Shown: positions 24,449-32,363, counted from the first letter of the stretch. The stretch is 36,680 nt of DNA from DAOTZS01 sp034434335 (GCA_034434335.1 DAOTZS010000263.1:1-36680); one strand, 5' to 3'. The notes: generated by a model not told the origin, from the letters alone. Made by a program: numbers and translations.

Positions 24449-24811
24449 ATGGCGACACTCATTATCATGGTACTTGATGACGTGGGCAAACTACAGGACG
24501 TGATGGATACCTGGCGCAAAGCTGGTAGTTGCGGCATCACGATCCTGGAGAGCAGTGGTGCAGGCCGGCTGGCGCGCATGGGCGCGCGCGACGATCTGCC
24601 TCTGTTTCCTGGCCTGCAAAGCATCCTCAGCCATCAAGAGACCCATCACCGTACGTTGTTCACGGTGGTGGGCGATGACGTGGACCTGAAGGCGTTTTTC
24701 GATGCTACGGAGGCTGTGGTAGGATCATTTAGCGATCCTGGCACCGGTATTATTGTTGCGCTCCCTGTGCTGGATGTGCGGGGAGACAAGAAAAAAGGCG
24801 GGCCGTACTGA
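24449..24811 (+). CDS. PII-like signalling protein, partner of the antiporter
   Basis: This 120-residue protein has a ferredoxin-like pattern of small PII-like proteins: strand ATLIIMVLDD, helix VGKLQDVMDTWRKAG, strand GITILES, an internal segment rich in Arg, Asp and Leu corresponding to the T-loop, then RTLFTVVGDDVDLKAFFDATEAVV and a C-terminal strand GIIVALPVLDVRG. Classical GlnB/GlnK T-loop tyrosine and ATP-site signatures are absent, so it is a divergent member. PII-like proteins often bind nucleotides and gate transporters. The SD GAGG overlaps the antiporter stop, implying coupled synthesis and a likely complex at the membrane. The ligand is unknown. A CutA or CBS-like protein is excluded by the pattern; remote homology to other ferredoxin-like regulators is possible. 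Confidence 0.78.
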   Translation: MATLIIMVLDDVGKLQDVMDTWRKAGSCGITILESSGAGRLARMGARDDLPLFPGLQSILSHQETHHRTLFTVVGDDVDLKAFFDATEAVVGSFSDPGTGIIVALPVLDVRGDKKKGGPY

Positions 24812-24851
24812 GCTGGCTGGCCGCCTCGTAGGACTATCTGTTCTTCCTCCG

Positions 24852-24879
24852 TTGACAATCTGGCCATTGTCAGTATAAT
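24852..24879 (+). promoter_or_regulatory. Consensus promoter of the opp operon with overlapping operator palindrome
   Basis: TTGACA (24852-24857) and TATAAT (24874-24879) are both perfect, with a 16-base spacer. TGACAAT (24853-24859) and ATTGTCA (24866-24872) form a perfect 7-bp inverted repeat around CTGGCC, covering the -35 and spacer, where a dimeric repressor would block RNA polymerase. The regulator is not in the window as far as can be told. Confidence 0.8.
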
Positions 24880-24993
24880 GGCGGGCGTCAGACCGGAGCA
24901 GGTTGGTCTTGGCGCTTACCCCCTCGATTACCGAAACCGTTCAGGCATCGTTGCCCCAGGATCAGCGCAGGTCCTTGTGACTGGTGCGGAACA

Positions 24994-25015
24994 CCCGGCC
25001 CAGAGGTGTGCCGGG
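24994..25015 (+). promoter_or_regulatory. Hairpin in the opp leader
   Basis: CCCGGC (24994-24999) and GCCGGG (25010-25015) form a 6-bp stem followed by CCTTTCTCCCTTTCT. It is a weak terminator-like structure 45 bases before the first gene, in a leader of about 175 bases, so attenuation is possible. The rest of that leader shows nothing recognisable. Confidence 0.4.
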
Positions 25016-25059
25016 CCTTTCTCCCTTTCTATGTAGCAGCAAATATCTGGGAGAGGCTG

Positions 25060-25980
25060 ATGGCTCGTTTCATCCTCATGAGGTTGGCAGGGTTGGTGCC
25101 CGTCCTGCTCATCCTGTCAATGATCACTTTTGGGCTCATGCATGAGGTGCCTGGTGGCCCCTGGAAGTATGGCCAGCGCCCCTTCTCCGACGAGCAGCTT
25201 GCGGCCCTCAAGGCGCGCTATGGGCTCGATAAGCCCCTTTGGCAGCAATACCTCATTTGGCTTTCCGGGGTGCTGCACCTGGATTTCGGCATGTCTTTTG
25301 AACACCCGGATGAATCGGTGGTCGGCCTGATCCGGCGCACCTGGCCCACCACGATGCACCTGGGTGCCATGGCCCTCTGTCTGGCGTTCGGGGTCGGCAT
25401 CCCGCTGGGTGTGATTTCCGCCCTTAAGCAGAACACCTGGGTGGACTATGCGGCCACCCTGATGTCCGTTGTCGGTTTTGTCACGCCGCACTTTGTGTGG
25501 GGCATCCTCTTTATCCTGATCTTTTCGCTGGCCCTCAAGTGGTTACCCACGGGGGGGTGGGATGAACCCAGGCAGTGGATCATGCCCGTGGTTGCTTATT
25601 CCCTGGCTCCCATCGCGACCATTGCTCGTTTCACCCGCGCCAGCATTATCGAGGTGCTGCGCGCTGATTACGTACGCACAGCCAGGGCCAAGGGATTACG
25701 CGAGAGCGCGGTTGTCATGCGCCACGTGATGAAAAATGCTCTGATCCCCATGGTGACGGTTTTCGGTCCCCTGATCCCCGACCTGATCACCGGTTCCATC
25801 TTTATTGAGGCCATCTTCCGTGTCCCGGGCCTGGGCAAGTTCTGGGTGACCAGCACTATCAACCGCGATTACCCCATGATCATCGGTCTCACCATGTTGT
25901 GGGCGGTGTTGATTGCGCTGACGTATCTGATCACCGATATCATCTACGTGTTTGCCGATCCCAGGGTGCGTTACACATGA
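25060..25980 (+). CDS. Peptide/oligosaccharide ABC transporter permease (OppB/DppB type)
   Basis: This 306-residue permease has a first helix at the N-terminus (FILMRLAGLVPVLLILSMITFGLM), an extracellular loop with YGLDKPLWQQYLIWLSGVLHLDFG, and five further helices. The EAA loop reads LRADYVRTARAKGLRESAVVMRHVMKNALIP, diagnostic of OppB/DppB. It forms a channel with OppC for peptides or short oligosaccharides taken up via the binding lipoprotein at 27176. The start is ATG 25060, with GGGAGAGG upstream; the frame extends to 25006 without support. The stop overlaps the ATG of oppC. There are no OppD/OppF ATPase genes in the cluster, so energising subunits must be encoded elsewhere. Confidence 0.95.
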   Translation: MARFILMRLAGLVPVLLILSMITFGLMHEVPGGPWKYGQRPFSDEQLAALKARYGLDKPLWQQYLIWLSGVLHLDFGMSFEHPDESVVGLIRRTWPTTMHLGAMALCLAFGVGIPLGVISALKQNTWVDYAATLMSVVGFVTPHFVWGILFILIFSLALKWLPTGGWDEPRQWIMPVVAYSLAPIATIARFTRASIIEVLRADYVRTARAKGLRESAVVMRHVMKNALIPMVTVFGPLIPDLITGSIFIEAIFRVPGLGKFWVTSTINRDYPMIIGLTMLWAVLIALTYLITDIIYVFADPRVRYT

Positions 25981-27047
25981 GCGAGCAAAAGGCATCGGCC
26001 ACCTCAGCGATGACAGGTATGGTAACTCCCGGCCGGGCCGAGGTGGGGCAGATGCCAGCCAGGCCCCGGGCAGAGACGGGGTGGACGGCCGCGGCGGCCA
26101 GGGCAACGCGTGAAGCCGAACTCCACGCAGCGTATTCCCCGGTTACCCTGCGGGAACGCGGCCTTTATCGCGAGGCGGCGCGGCGCTTCTTCCGCAACAG
26201 GCTGGCGATTGTCGGCCTTTTCTTTGTCGTTGTGCTGACGGTTATGGCGGTCTTCGCCGATGACTGGTTTATTGCTTTGCCCCTGGGCCGGGCCCCGCGG
26301 CCCTTGATCGCGCGCACATCCTACGAGAAGATCTTCTTCGGGCCGGTAGGCGCGTTTCCAAGCCTGAAGTACTGGATGGGTACGGACCTTAATGGGCGAG
26401 ACTTCTTCAGCCGCATCGTGTATGGGGCACGTATCTCCTTGAGCATTGGCATCCTGGCTCAACTGATAGCTCTCCTGATTGGCATTCCTTTGGGAGCGGC
26501 TGCCGGGTGGAAAGGGGGCCGGGTGGACTTCCTGGTGATGCGTCTGGTGGACATCATGTCGGCCATCCCTACCCTGCTCTTCGCTTACCTCATTATGGCA
26601 CGGCTCGGCGCCGGTTACTGGAACGTGATGTTGGCCATCGGCCTTACCAGTTGGATCAGTGTGTGTCGTCTGACGCGGGCCCAGTTTCTGGCTTTGCGCG
26701 AAAAGGAGTTCGTGGAGGCATCGCGCATGATCGGCGCGGGAAGTTGGCGTATCATCCGTTTCCATCTCCTGCCCAACGCTATGGCCCCGATCATCGTTTC
26801 TTTGACCCTGGGCATCCCCACAGCTATCTTCGCCGAGGCCTCGTTGAGCTTCCTTGGGGTGGGGATCAACCCCCCGATGCCGAGTTGGGGCCAGATGCTG
26901 GGCCGGGACGGCGTGACGAACATGACCTACTACTGGCATCTGGCATTCTTCCCAGCGATGATGATCGCCATCACCATGTTGGGCTTTACCCTGATGGGTG
27001 ATGGCCTGCGCGATGCACTGGACCCCCGCATGATCGGGGAGAAGTAA
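25977..27047 (+). CDS. Peptide/oligosaccharide ABC transporter permease (OppC/DppC type)
   Basis: This 356-residue partner permease begins with an unusually long cytoplasmic tail of about 75 residues before the first helix, RNRLAIVGLFFVVVLTVMAVFAD. The typical OppC block HWMGTDLNGRD appears here as YWMGTDLNGRDFFSRIVYGARISL. The EAA loop is LREKEFVEASRMIGAGSWRIIRFHLLPNAMAPI. It starts at ATG 25977 within the oppB stop (ATGA), so the two are translationally coupled. It ends before a 128-base gap that contains a perfect but unused SD-like AAGGAGGTG (27057-27065) and a nested stem-loop. It is surely membrane-bound; the transported molecule is unknown. Confidence 0.94.
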   Translation: MSEQKASATSAMTGMVTPGRAEVGQMPARPRAETGWTAAAARATREAELHAAYSPVTLRERGLYREAARRFFRNRLAIVGLFFVVVLTVMAVFADDWFIALPLGRAPRPLIARTSYEKIFFGPVGAFPSLKYWMGTDLNGRDFFSRIVYGARISLSIGILAQLIALLIGIPLGAAAGWKGGRVDFLVMRLVDIMSAIPTLLFAYLIMARLGAGYWNVMLAIGLTSWISVCRLTRAQFLALREKEFVEASRMIGAGSWRIIRFHLLPNAMAPIIVSLTLGIPTAIFAEASLSFLGVGINPPMPSWGQMLGRDGVTNMTYYWHLAFFPAMMIAITMLGFTLMGDGLRDALDPRMIGEK

Positions 27048-27067
27048 GCCAAAAGGAAGGAGGTGGT

Positions 27068-27117
27068 CTCCCAGGAAACAGCGCAATGAGTAGGGGCCAG
27101 GGAACCCCAGTTGGGAG
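27068..27117 (+). promoter_or_regulatory. Stem-loop between oppC and oppA-like genes
   Basis: CTCCCA (27068-27073) pairs with TGGGAG (27112-27117), and GGGG (27093-27096) with CCCC (27105-27108) inside. It lies just after the SD-like AAGGAGGTG at 27057-27065, which has no start codon at useful distance. It might tune relative expression of the binding protein; there is no U-tract. Confidence 0.4.
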
Positions 27118-27175
27118 CCCAAATAGAAGGTGTTCCTGCAGATAGAGAGCCAAGCCAATCAAGGAGAAGGGTAAG

Positions 27176-29008
27176 ATGAAAGGCAAACTGATCACACCCC
27201 TGATGCTATTGGTCATCCTATCTCTGGCAGCCAGCGCTGTCCTGGTGGGCTGCGCGCCGGCGCCACAGGCTGTACCCCCAACTGAGGCACCAAAAGCTCC
27301 AGAGGCGAAACCGGTCGAGCCAACGAAAGCTCCAGAGGCCAGAGTGGTAAACCGCGCTGGCGTGGTGCTCCCTCCCGATGCAGCCCCCATCGAGAAGCAG
27401 GTGATGCGTTATGCCGAGACAGAGCTCACCTACCTCACGTGGGATGCCACCGTATATGATGAGAACGTCGGCGATGTGTTTGCCTGGTCCGATTCGTGCG
27501 TGCGACCTGATGAGTTCTACCAGCCGCAACCCAATGCCTGCACAAGCTGGGAGGTTTCTGGGGATGGGCTGACGTGGACCTTCCACCTGCAGAAGGACAA
27601 GAAGTGGAGCGACGGCACGCCGATCACGGCCGATGACTGGGTCTTCACCCTGCAGCGCTATGCCCGGCCGGATTACGACTTCGAGTGGTTCTACAGCATG
27701 GCCGGCATCGTGAATTGGAGCAAAGTGGTCAATGGCGAGGTGCCTCCCGAAGAGTTGGGGGCTAAGAAGGTGGACGACTATACCTTCACCGTGACCACTG
27801 AGCGCCCCGTCCCCTATCTGGTCAAGATCTTTGCCGACTTGTGGGTGGTTCCCAAGCATGTCGTCAAGGACCGGCTGGACGATGGCTCATGGGCATTCAA
27901 GAAGGAGAACTGGGTCTTTGCCGGCCCCTATAAGCTGGAGAGCTACACCAAGGGCAAGGAGATGGTCTTCGTCGCCAACGAGATGTACACTGGCCCCTTC
28001 CCGCCCATGATGGACAAGATCATCGTCACCTTCATGCCGCCCGAGGTGCGCTTCAACGCCTACAAGAACGGCGAATTGGACGCCATTGGCGGCGGATATG
28101 AGAACGACCTGCCCCCATCGGCCATGGCGGAGATCATGGCCAACCCCGAGCTGAAGAAGCAGCTTATTAGCTGGCCCAACTTCATCACCTACTACCTCTT
28201 CTTCGATACCTGGAACCCGCCCTTCGACAACCTGAAGGTGCGGCAGGCCTTCAGCCACGCCATTGACCGCGACGCGTTGATAGAAGGCCCGCTCAAGTAC
28301 CAGGCTGTGGCTGCTTACACCATGAATCCGCCTGGCTTCCCCGGCGAGAGCGTTGAGGAACTGAAGAGCATCCAGAACTATGACCCGGAGCTGGCGGCTA
28401 AGCTGATGGCCGAGGCCGGCTATCCTGACGGCCAGGGCTTCCCCAAGCTAACCCTCTACACCCGCCAGGCATTCCCCGCTCTGACCAACGCGGCTGAGGC
28501 GATTGCGGCCATGCTGAAGGAGAACCTGGGCGTGCAAGTTGAGGTTCAAGACCTGGAGTACAGCATCTTCACCGAGGGGTATCGCAACCAGAAGAAGAAC
28601 AAGGGCGGCAACTTCATCTTCGCGCTGGTTCCTTACGAGTTCGACTTCGTTGATGGCAGCAACCTGCTGAGCGTATGGGGCGGGTGCGAGCAGGAGGGGG
28701 CTGACCTGTCCCAGATGCCTGGTCGCCATACCTGGTACAACAAGGAGTACAACCAGCTCCTGTGTGAGGCCGGGTCAATCCTGGGTGACGAGGAGCGGCG
28801 TAACGAGCTCTATCGGAAGGCCGAGCGCATCCTGATCGAAGATGTCGCGCTGGTGCCCATCTACCATGGCATCTTCGTGGCCCTGGTCAAGCCCGACATC
28901 CGCGGCCCCATGCTGGAGCCTGGCAAGGATGGGGTGGTGACCTGGATGCGCCATCGGTTCTCCTCGCGGGAGAGCCTGATCTACCGCTCAACAATACCGA
29001 GGGAATAG
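27176..29008 (+). CDS. Peptide ABC transporter substrate-binding lipoprotein (OppA/DppA family)
   Basis: This 610-residue family 5 binding lipoprotein has signal peptide MKGKLITPLMLLVILSLAA with lipobox VLVGC (Cys 26). A Pro/Glu/Ala/Lys linker with repeated EAPKAPEAKP-like units follows to about residue 58. The mature part shows WEVSGDGLTWTFHLQKDKKWSDGTPITADDWVFTLQR, the family signature, and later VRQAFSHAIDRDALIEG and GFPKLTLYT. It delivers peptides or oligosaccharides to the OppB/C pair. AAGGAG lies nine bases before the ATG. A strong intrinsic terminator follows 20 bases after the stop. Ligand cannot be judged; several relatives bind sugars rather than peptides. Confidence 0.96.
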   Translation: MKGKLITPLMLLVILSLAASAVLVGCAPAPQAVPPTEAPKAPEAKPVEPTKAPEARVVNRAGVVLPPDAAPIEKQVMRYAETELTYLTWDATVYDENVGDVFAWSDSCVRPDEFYQPQPNACTSWEVSGDGLTWTFHLQKDKKWSDGTPITADDWVFTLQRYARPDYDFEWFYSMAGIVNWSKVVNGEVPPEELGAKKVDDYTFTVTTERPVPYLVKIFADLWVVPKHVVKDRLDDGSWAFKKENWVFAGPYKLESYTKGKEMVFVANEMYTGPFPPMMDKIIVTFMPPEVRFNAYKNGELDAIGGGYENDLPPSAMAEIMANPELKKQLISWPNFITYYLFFDTWNPPFDNLKVRQAFSHAIDRDALIEGPLKYQAVAAYTMNPPGFPGESVEELKSIQNYDPELAAKLMAEAGYPDGQGFPKLTLYTRQAFPALTNAAEAIAAMLKENLGVQVEVQDLEYSIFTEGYRNQKKNKGGNFIFALVPYEFDFVDGSNLLSVWGGCEQEGADLSQMPGRHTWYNKEYNQLLCEAGSILGDEERRNELYRKAERILIEDVALVPIYHGIFVALVKPDIRGPMLEPGKDGVVTWMRHRFSSRESLIYRSTIPRE

Positions 29009-29028
29009 GGGCAGAGAGGGCTTTGTTG

Positions 29029-29074
29029 AACAACGCGGGGCAACCACATATATGGCTGCCCCGCGTTGTTTTTT
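29029..29074 (+). terminator. Intrinsic terminator of the opp operon
   Basis: Perfect 14-bp arms (AACAACGCGGGGCA at 29029-29042 and TGCCCCGCGTTGTT at 29057-29070) with a 14-base loop are followed by T's to 29074. It begins 20 bases after the oppA-like stop. The T-tract directly abuts copy 2 of the structured repeat. Confidence 0.95.
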
Positions 29075-29284
29075 CTATTCGGCGGTGACTGGAAGGGCCA
29101 CGCCGAGGGCTCGCCCGAGGCGTCACCCTTTTGGGGCCTGCGGCCAGAGGTCGGCCTTCGCCGACCTTTCTCATGATGCACACATGAAAGGTGTCGGCGG
29201 AGGCCGACACCCCTCGGGCCGAGCCCTTCGGGGCGAGGCCTGGCACGAAGTGCCCAGGGAGGGCGATTTCAATCGGCTGAATAG
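29075..29284 (-). repeat. 200-bp structured repeat, copy 2 (inverted)
   Basis: This 210-bp copy lies in minus orientation, bounded by CTATTCGGCGG (from 29075) and GGCTGAATAG (29275-29284). It shares with copies 1 and 3 the same ordered hairpins, including GGTGTCGGC/GCCGACACC and AGGTCGGC/GCCGACCT, and the end-module ACGCC/GGCGT. Its end contains the last five codons of the alpha/beta hydrolase gene. Confidence 0.88.
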
Positions 29285-30225
29285 CCGATGTGTTGGGCCA
29301 GGAACTCGAGCACACTTGCCCGCACCTGGTCGTGGTGTCCCAGGAGCAGGTGGCCACCTGTCTCCACGCGGAGCAGGCGCGCACCTGGCACATGGGTGGT
29401 AACGAAGGTGGCGTGGTCGAAAGGCACCAGCGGATCATCTGCTGCATGGACCACCAGCGTTGGAGCTGAGATGTTGGCGAGGGGATAATGCTCGAGCGTG
29501 CGGAGCTGGCGGCAGTCGTTGAGCAAGCCGTCGCGGCGCGAGCTGAAAGGCAGGAAGGCATCTGCAAACGCGCGCAGCCAGCTCACCTCTGCAGGGCTTA
29601 ATTGTCTGAGCATGGAAGGCCGGACCCCCGCTACACCCATCAGCCAACGTCGGCCCAGGGTACTCATAAGCCACCACAGGAGTTCCTGGCCGGGCAGCAA
29701 CGCGGCCAGCTCGGCCAGCGGCAGCAACGTGTTCTCCACGCTGTGGCTCACAGCGGATAGGAGCACCAGAGCAGAGCAGCGGCTTGGGTGTCGCAGGGCG
29801 AATTGGAGCGCGGATGGGCCGCCGGCGGAAATCCCGACAATGGCGGCGCTGGAGATGCCAAGTGCGTCGAGCAGGGCAGCGTGGGCATCGGCCTGCGCGG
29901 CAGGTGAGCCGTCCTCCGGCAGCGGCGTGCGCAGATACCCAAAACGAGACATGGCGATCCAACGGAAACCGTCGCCCACCATCCGGGCGATGAGCAATCC
30001 CTGGTCATATCCGCCTCCTGCGCCATGGACGATCAGCACGGCGGGGCCTGCGCCCCCGGCTGCATACTCGATGAGACCCGCCTCTGTCTGCACGACCTTA
30101 CTGCCCGCAAGCAGGCGCTGCTGCGCCAGATGTACGCGCCTTGCGTGGCGCAGATAGCTTCGTGCTGCCAGCGCACTGGCAACGCCCATCAGGGCCCCTC
30201 GGGCAAACCAGTTGATCCTTCTCAT
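29269..30225 (-). CDS. Alpha/beta hydrolase with N-terminal membrane anchor
   Basis: This 318-residue serine hydrolase has the nucleophile elbow GISAGGPSALQFAL (Ser about 131), an oxyanion-hole HGAGGGYDQG block, a catalytic Asp in HAADDPLVPF, and catalytic His in VETGGHLLLGH near residue 288. Residues 1-25 (RRINWFARGALMGVASALAARSY) are moderately hydrophobic and may be a membrane anchor. The substrate is unknown; fatty-acid ester, lactone or haloalkane-type activity cannot be separated. The ATG at 30225 has AAGGAG 11 bases upstream, a long spacing. The last residues (YSAD) and TGA are encoded by the inverted structured repeat, so the C-terminus was probably altered by its insertion. Confidence 0.92.
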   Translation of the reverse strand: MRRINWFARGALMGVASALAARSYLRHARRVHLAQQRLLAGSKVVQTEAGLIEYAAGGAGPAVLIVHGAGGGYDQGLLIARMVGDGFRWIAMSRFGYLRTPLPEDGSPAAQADAHAALLDALGISSAAIVGISAGGPSALQFALRHPSRCSALVLLSAVSHSVENTLLPLAELAALLPGQELLWWLMSTLGRRWLMGVAGVRPSMLRQLSPAEVSWLRAFADAFLPFSSRRDGLLNDCRQLRTLEHYPLANISAPTLVVHAADDPLVPFDHATFVTTHVPGARLLRVETGGHLLLGHHDQVRASVLEFLAQHIGYSAD

Positions 30226-30391
30226 CTGGCCATGCTCTCCTTTTTTGGTAGCTACAGACGGGATGATTCAAAAAAGGCTAACACCTTCTGCCCCCTCGGG
30301 CCTTCACTGCCCCTCACCCCCCTTTGTCCTCCCTCTCCTCCTCTGGGCGTGCCCTTGGCCTGCGGCCAGGGGAGAAGGGGGAATAAGATGG

Positions 30392-30426
30392 GGGGTTTGT
30401 GGCGGCCGAAGGCCGCCACAAACCCC
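30392..30426. repeat. Perfect 16-bp hairpin with GGGG/CCCC ends
   Basis: The arms 30392-30407 and 30411-30426 are perfect reverse complements (GGGGTTTGTGGCGGCC), loop GAA, followed by five T's on the plus strand. It has the same plan as the hairpin at 4826-4864 but a different middle, with both arms changed together. Confidence 0.85.
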
Positions 30427-30661
30427 TTTTTCTCCCCCTCCCCTCTCCCGCTCGCCTTCGGCAGGGGGAAGGGTGAGGGCCCTGGGCGGCGACTCTAACG
30501 ACCGCAAAAAGTGTAAACCAATGCCTGGCGATTATAACACATAAGGGTCGTCTCGCCCCTTTGGCGGTTGCTGGCAGTATGGGTAAGCTGCCTCCACGTG
30601 GCAAGGCAGCAAAAGCGAGGTGCCTTCTGGGGCTGGTTGTGCAGCCGTCAAAGGGACCATT

Positions 30662-30690
30662 TTGCACCAGAAGGTCAGAAGGCATATACT
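30662..30690 (+). promoter_or_regulatory. Predicted promoter of the P-loop kinase gene
   Basis: TTGCAC (30662-30667) and TATACT (30685-30690) are 17 bases apart. The gene starts 33 bases downstream. The -35 is a weak match. Confidence 0.45.
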
Positions 30691-30722
30691 GGACCCGACT
30701 CGCGCATTGTTGGCGGAGGCTG

Positions 30723-31538
30723 ATGGACTTCTCTTCTGTATGGACAGCCTTGCTGGCGGAGCCACCTCGTATAGACGGGCTCGATCAGCCATTGCATGTG
30801 GAACCCGAGGAGGTTGCGCGCGCCTACCTGCCGTTGGCCGAGATGCTGTGGGCGCGGCAGCGGGCCCTGGGCCGTCGGCTGTTGGTCGGTATCAGTGGCC
30901 TGCCCGGCAGCGGCAAGAGCGTTACCGCTGCTACCCTGGCCCGGGTCCTGGATATCCTGGGGCAGGAACGGGGGGATCGGGCCATTTACCTCAGCCTGGA
31001 TGGCTTCCACTTCCCCAACGCCTGGCTGGAAACGCACATGGGGCCCGATTACGATGGCCACCTTGTCCCCTTGCGACAGATCAAGGGCGCTCCTTCCACT
31101 TTTGATGCCGCTGCGGTTGCAGAACGCCTGGCGCGTGTCCGCGCCGGCGAGGAGAGTGTACCGTTCCCGACTTACAGCCGCCTGCTGCACGATCCGGTCC
31201 CAGATGCGGTGATGGTGACCGCGGCCCATCGGTTGATCGTGTTCGAGGGAAACTATCTATTTCTGGACCTGCCGCCCTGGCCGACCGTGCGCGAGTTGTT
31301 CGATGTGCGGCTCTTTGTGGAGACGCCGACCCCCGCCCGTATCCACAACCTGCGCCAGCGGCACTTGCGTGGAGGCAAGACCCTGGCGGAAGCAGAACAC
31401 CATATTGCCGCAGTAGACGAACGCAATGCCGGGCTCATCGCAACCAGCGTGCGCTATGCAGACCTCCGGCTGATACGTTCGTCCGATAGCATGACATTGG
31501 AGAGAATGGAGGGGATTGTCTCCGGGGGCGGGCTGTAG
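30723..31538 (+). CDS. P-loop small-molecule kinase (uridine/pantothenate-kinase-like)
   Basis: This 271-residue cytoplasmic kinase has Walker A GISGLPGSGKSVT (56-68), then YLSLDGFHFPNAWLE, the acid motif typical of the phosphoribulokinase/uridine-kinase-like P-loop group, and HRLIVFEGNYLFLDLPPW as the Walker B-like strand. RHLRGGKTLAEAEHHIAAVDERNAGLI forms the lid region. The group includes uridine kinase, pantothenate kinase and the poorly known E. coli YggC-type sugar kinases; the last fits best. The substrate is unknown. The start is ATG 30723, with GGAGG three bases upstream. An upstream extension to 30561 overlaps repeats and is not supported. The prepilin peptidase follows after 79 bases. 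Confidence 0.88.
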   Translation: MDFSSVWTALLAEPPRIDGLDQPLHVEPEEVARAYLPLAEMLWARQRALGRRLLVGISGLPGSGKSVTAATLARVLDILGQERGDRAIYLSLDGFHFPNAWLETHMGPDYDGHLVPLRQIKGAPSTFDAAAVAERLARVRAGEESVPFPTYSRLLHDPVPDAVMVTAAHRLIVFEGNYLFLDLPPWPTVRELFDVRLFVETPTPARIHNLRQRHLRGGKTLAEAEHHIAAVDERNAGLIATSVRYADLRLIRSSDSMTLERMEGIVSGGGL

Positions 31539-31617
31539 CTCAGGTGCCGTGGCGCGTGCGGCCGCGGCCTGGCGCGGAGCGGTGCTGCGGCAGGATGCAG
31601 CGGAAAGGGTTCACCGT

Positions 31618-32355
31618 ATGGGATGGCTGTCGGCGGGGTGGATAGGTGGCGTGGTAGTGCTGGGATGGCTGGCCGGAGCCCTGGCCAACTGGGCTGCTGA
31701 CCGGTTGCCCTCGGCAGCGTCTGCGGGCAGGGCCAGAGATCCGGGGGAGGCGCAGGGTCTTGTCTTGTGGCACTACTGGACACTCGGCTGGTATCCCTTC
31801 CGCCGCGGATGCTGCCCCCATTGTGGTGTGACGCGGCCCCTACGCGCGCCTCTGCTCGAGGCAGGGATGGCTGTCCTGTGGGTCATTGCCTGGCTTCGTT
31901 TCCGGGCTGAACCGATCAAAGTGGGCCTGATATGGGTCTACATAACTTATCTGCTGACCGTAGCCGTGATTGACCTGGAGCACCGCCGCGTCCTCAACAG
32001 CATGACAATCCCTGCCGCCATCGTTGCGCTGGTGGCGAGTTTGCTTACGGGCAGGCCCGAACCACGGGACGCACTATTGGGAGGGGCCATAGGGCTGGGC
32101 CTTTTCTTCATCCTGGCCCTGATAGGCCGCGGCGCGTTGGGCGCTGGGGATGTCAAGCTGGCTGGGGTGATAGGCCTGATGACCGGCTACCCGCAGGTGC
32201 TCTCAGCCCTGGCCGCTGGCGTTTTGCTCGGCGGCCTGGCCGCCCTGGTGCTGCTGATCTCTGGTCGCCGTGGCCGGCGCAGCTATATGGCATACGCGCC
32301 CTATCTGGCGCTGGGTGCGTTGCTGGCCCTTTTTGAGGTGGTCGGCGGGGGCTAA
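31618..32355 (+). CDS. Prepilin peptidase / type IV leader peptidase (A24 family)
   Basis: This 245-residue membrane aspartyl protease removes leader peptides from type IV pilin-like proteins. It has about seven helices. The two catalytic Asp motifs are VIDLEHRRVLN (near residue 120) and GAGDVKLAGVIG (near 180). An N-terminal cytoplasmic loop has CCPHCGVTRPLRAPLLEAG, a zinc-site-like Cys pair remaining from the PilD methyltransferase region, which is otherwise short. The start is ATG 31618; SD is weak (GGAAAGGG 9 bases before). The open frame goes back to 31516 but overlaps the kinase. No pilin or secretion genes are adjacent, so it may serve distant pili. It ends eight bases before copy 3 of the structured repeat. 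Confidence 0.93.
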   Translation: MGWLSAGWIGGVVVLGWLAGALANWAADRLPSAASAGRARDPGEAQGLVLWHYWTLGWYPFRRGCCPHCGVTRPLRAPLLEAGMAVLWVIAWLRFRAEPIKVGLIWVYITYLLTVAVIDLEHRRVLNSMTIPAAIVALVASLLTGRPEPRDALLGGAIGLGLFFILALIGRGALGAGDVKLAGVIGLMTGYPQVLSALAAGVLLGGLAALVLLISGRRGRRSYMAYAPYLALGALLALFEVVGGG

Positions 32356-32363
32356 AGCGCGGC

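Larger units (their letters stand above)
30226..30722. other. 497-base repeat-rich region between divergent genes
   Basis: It includes an imperfect C/G-rich inverted repeat (from about 30311 CCCTCACCCCC to about 30478 GGGTGAGGGCCC) around a perfect hairpin at 30392-30426, and a predicted promoter for the kinase gene at 30662-30690. No supported coding sequence was found; several short frames are only repeat sequence. Confidence 0.7.

Noticed and set aside
24880..25059. Known riboswitch in the opp leader
   Set aside because: No familiar riboswitch core could be recognised by eye; only a short hairpin is present.
26004..27158. 384-codon minus-strand frame opposite oppC
   Set aside because: Covers a strongly supported permease on the other strand; its translation is Gln/His/Arg-rich with no motif.
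30392..30431. Hairpin plus T5 as an intrinsic terminator
   Set aside because: No plus-strand gene ends upstream; the neighbouring gene is transcribed away on the minus strand, so it is treated as a repeat.
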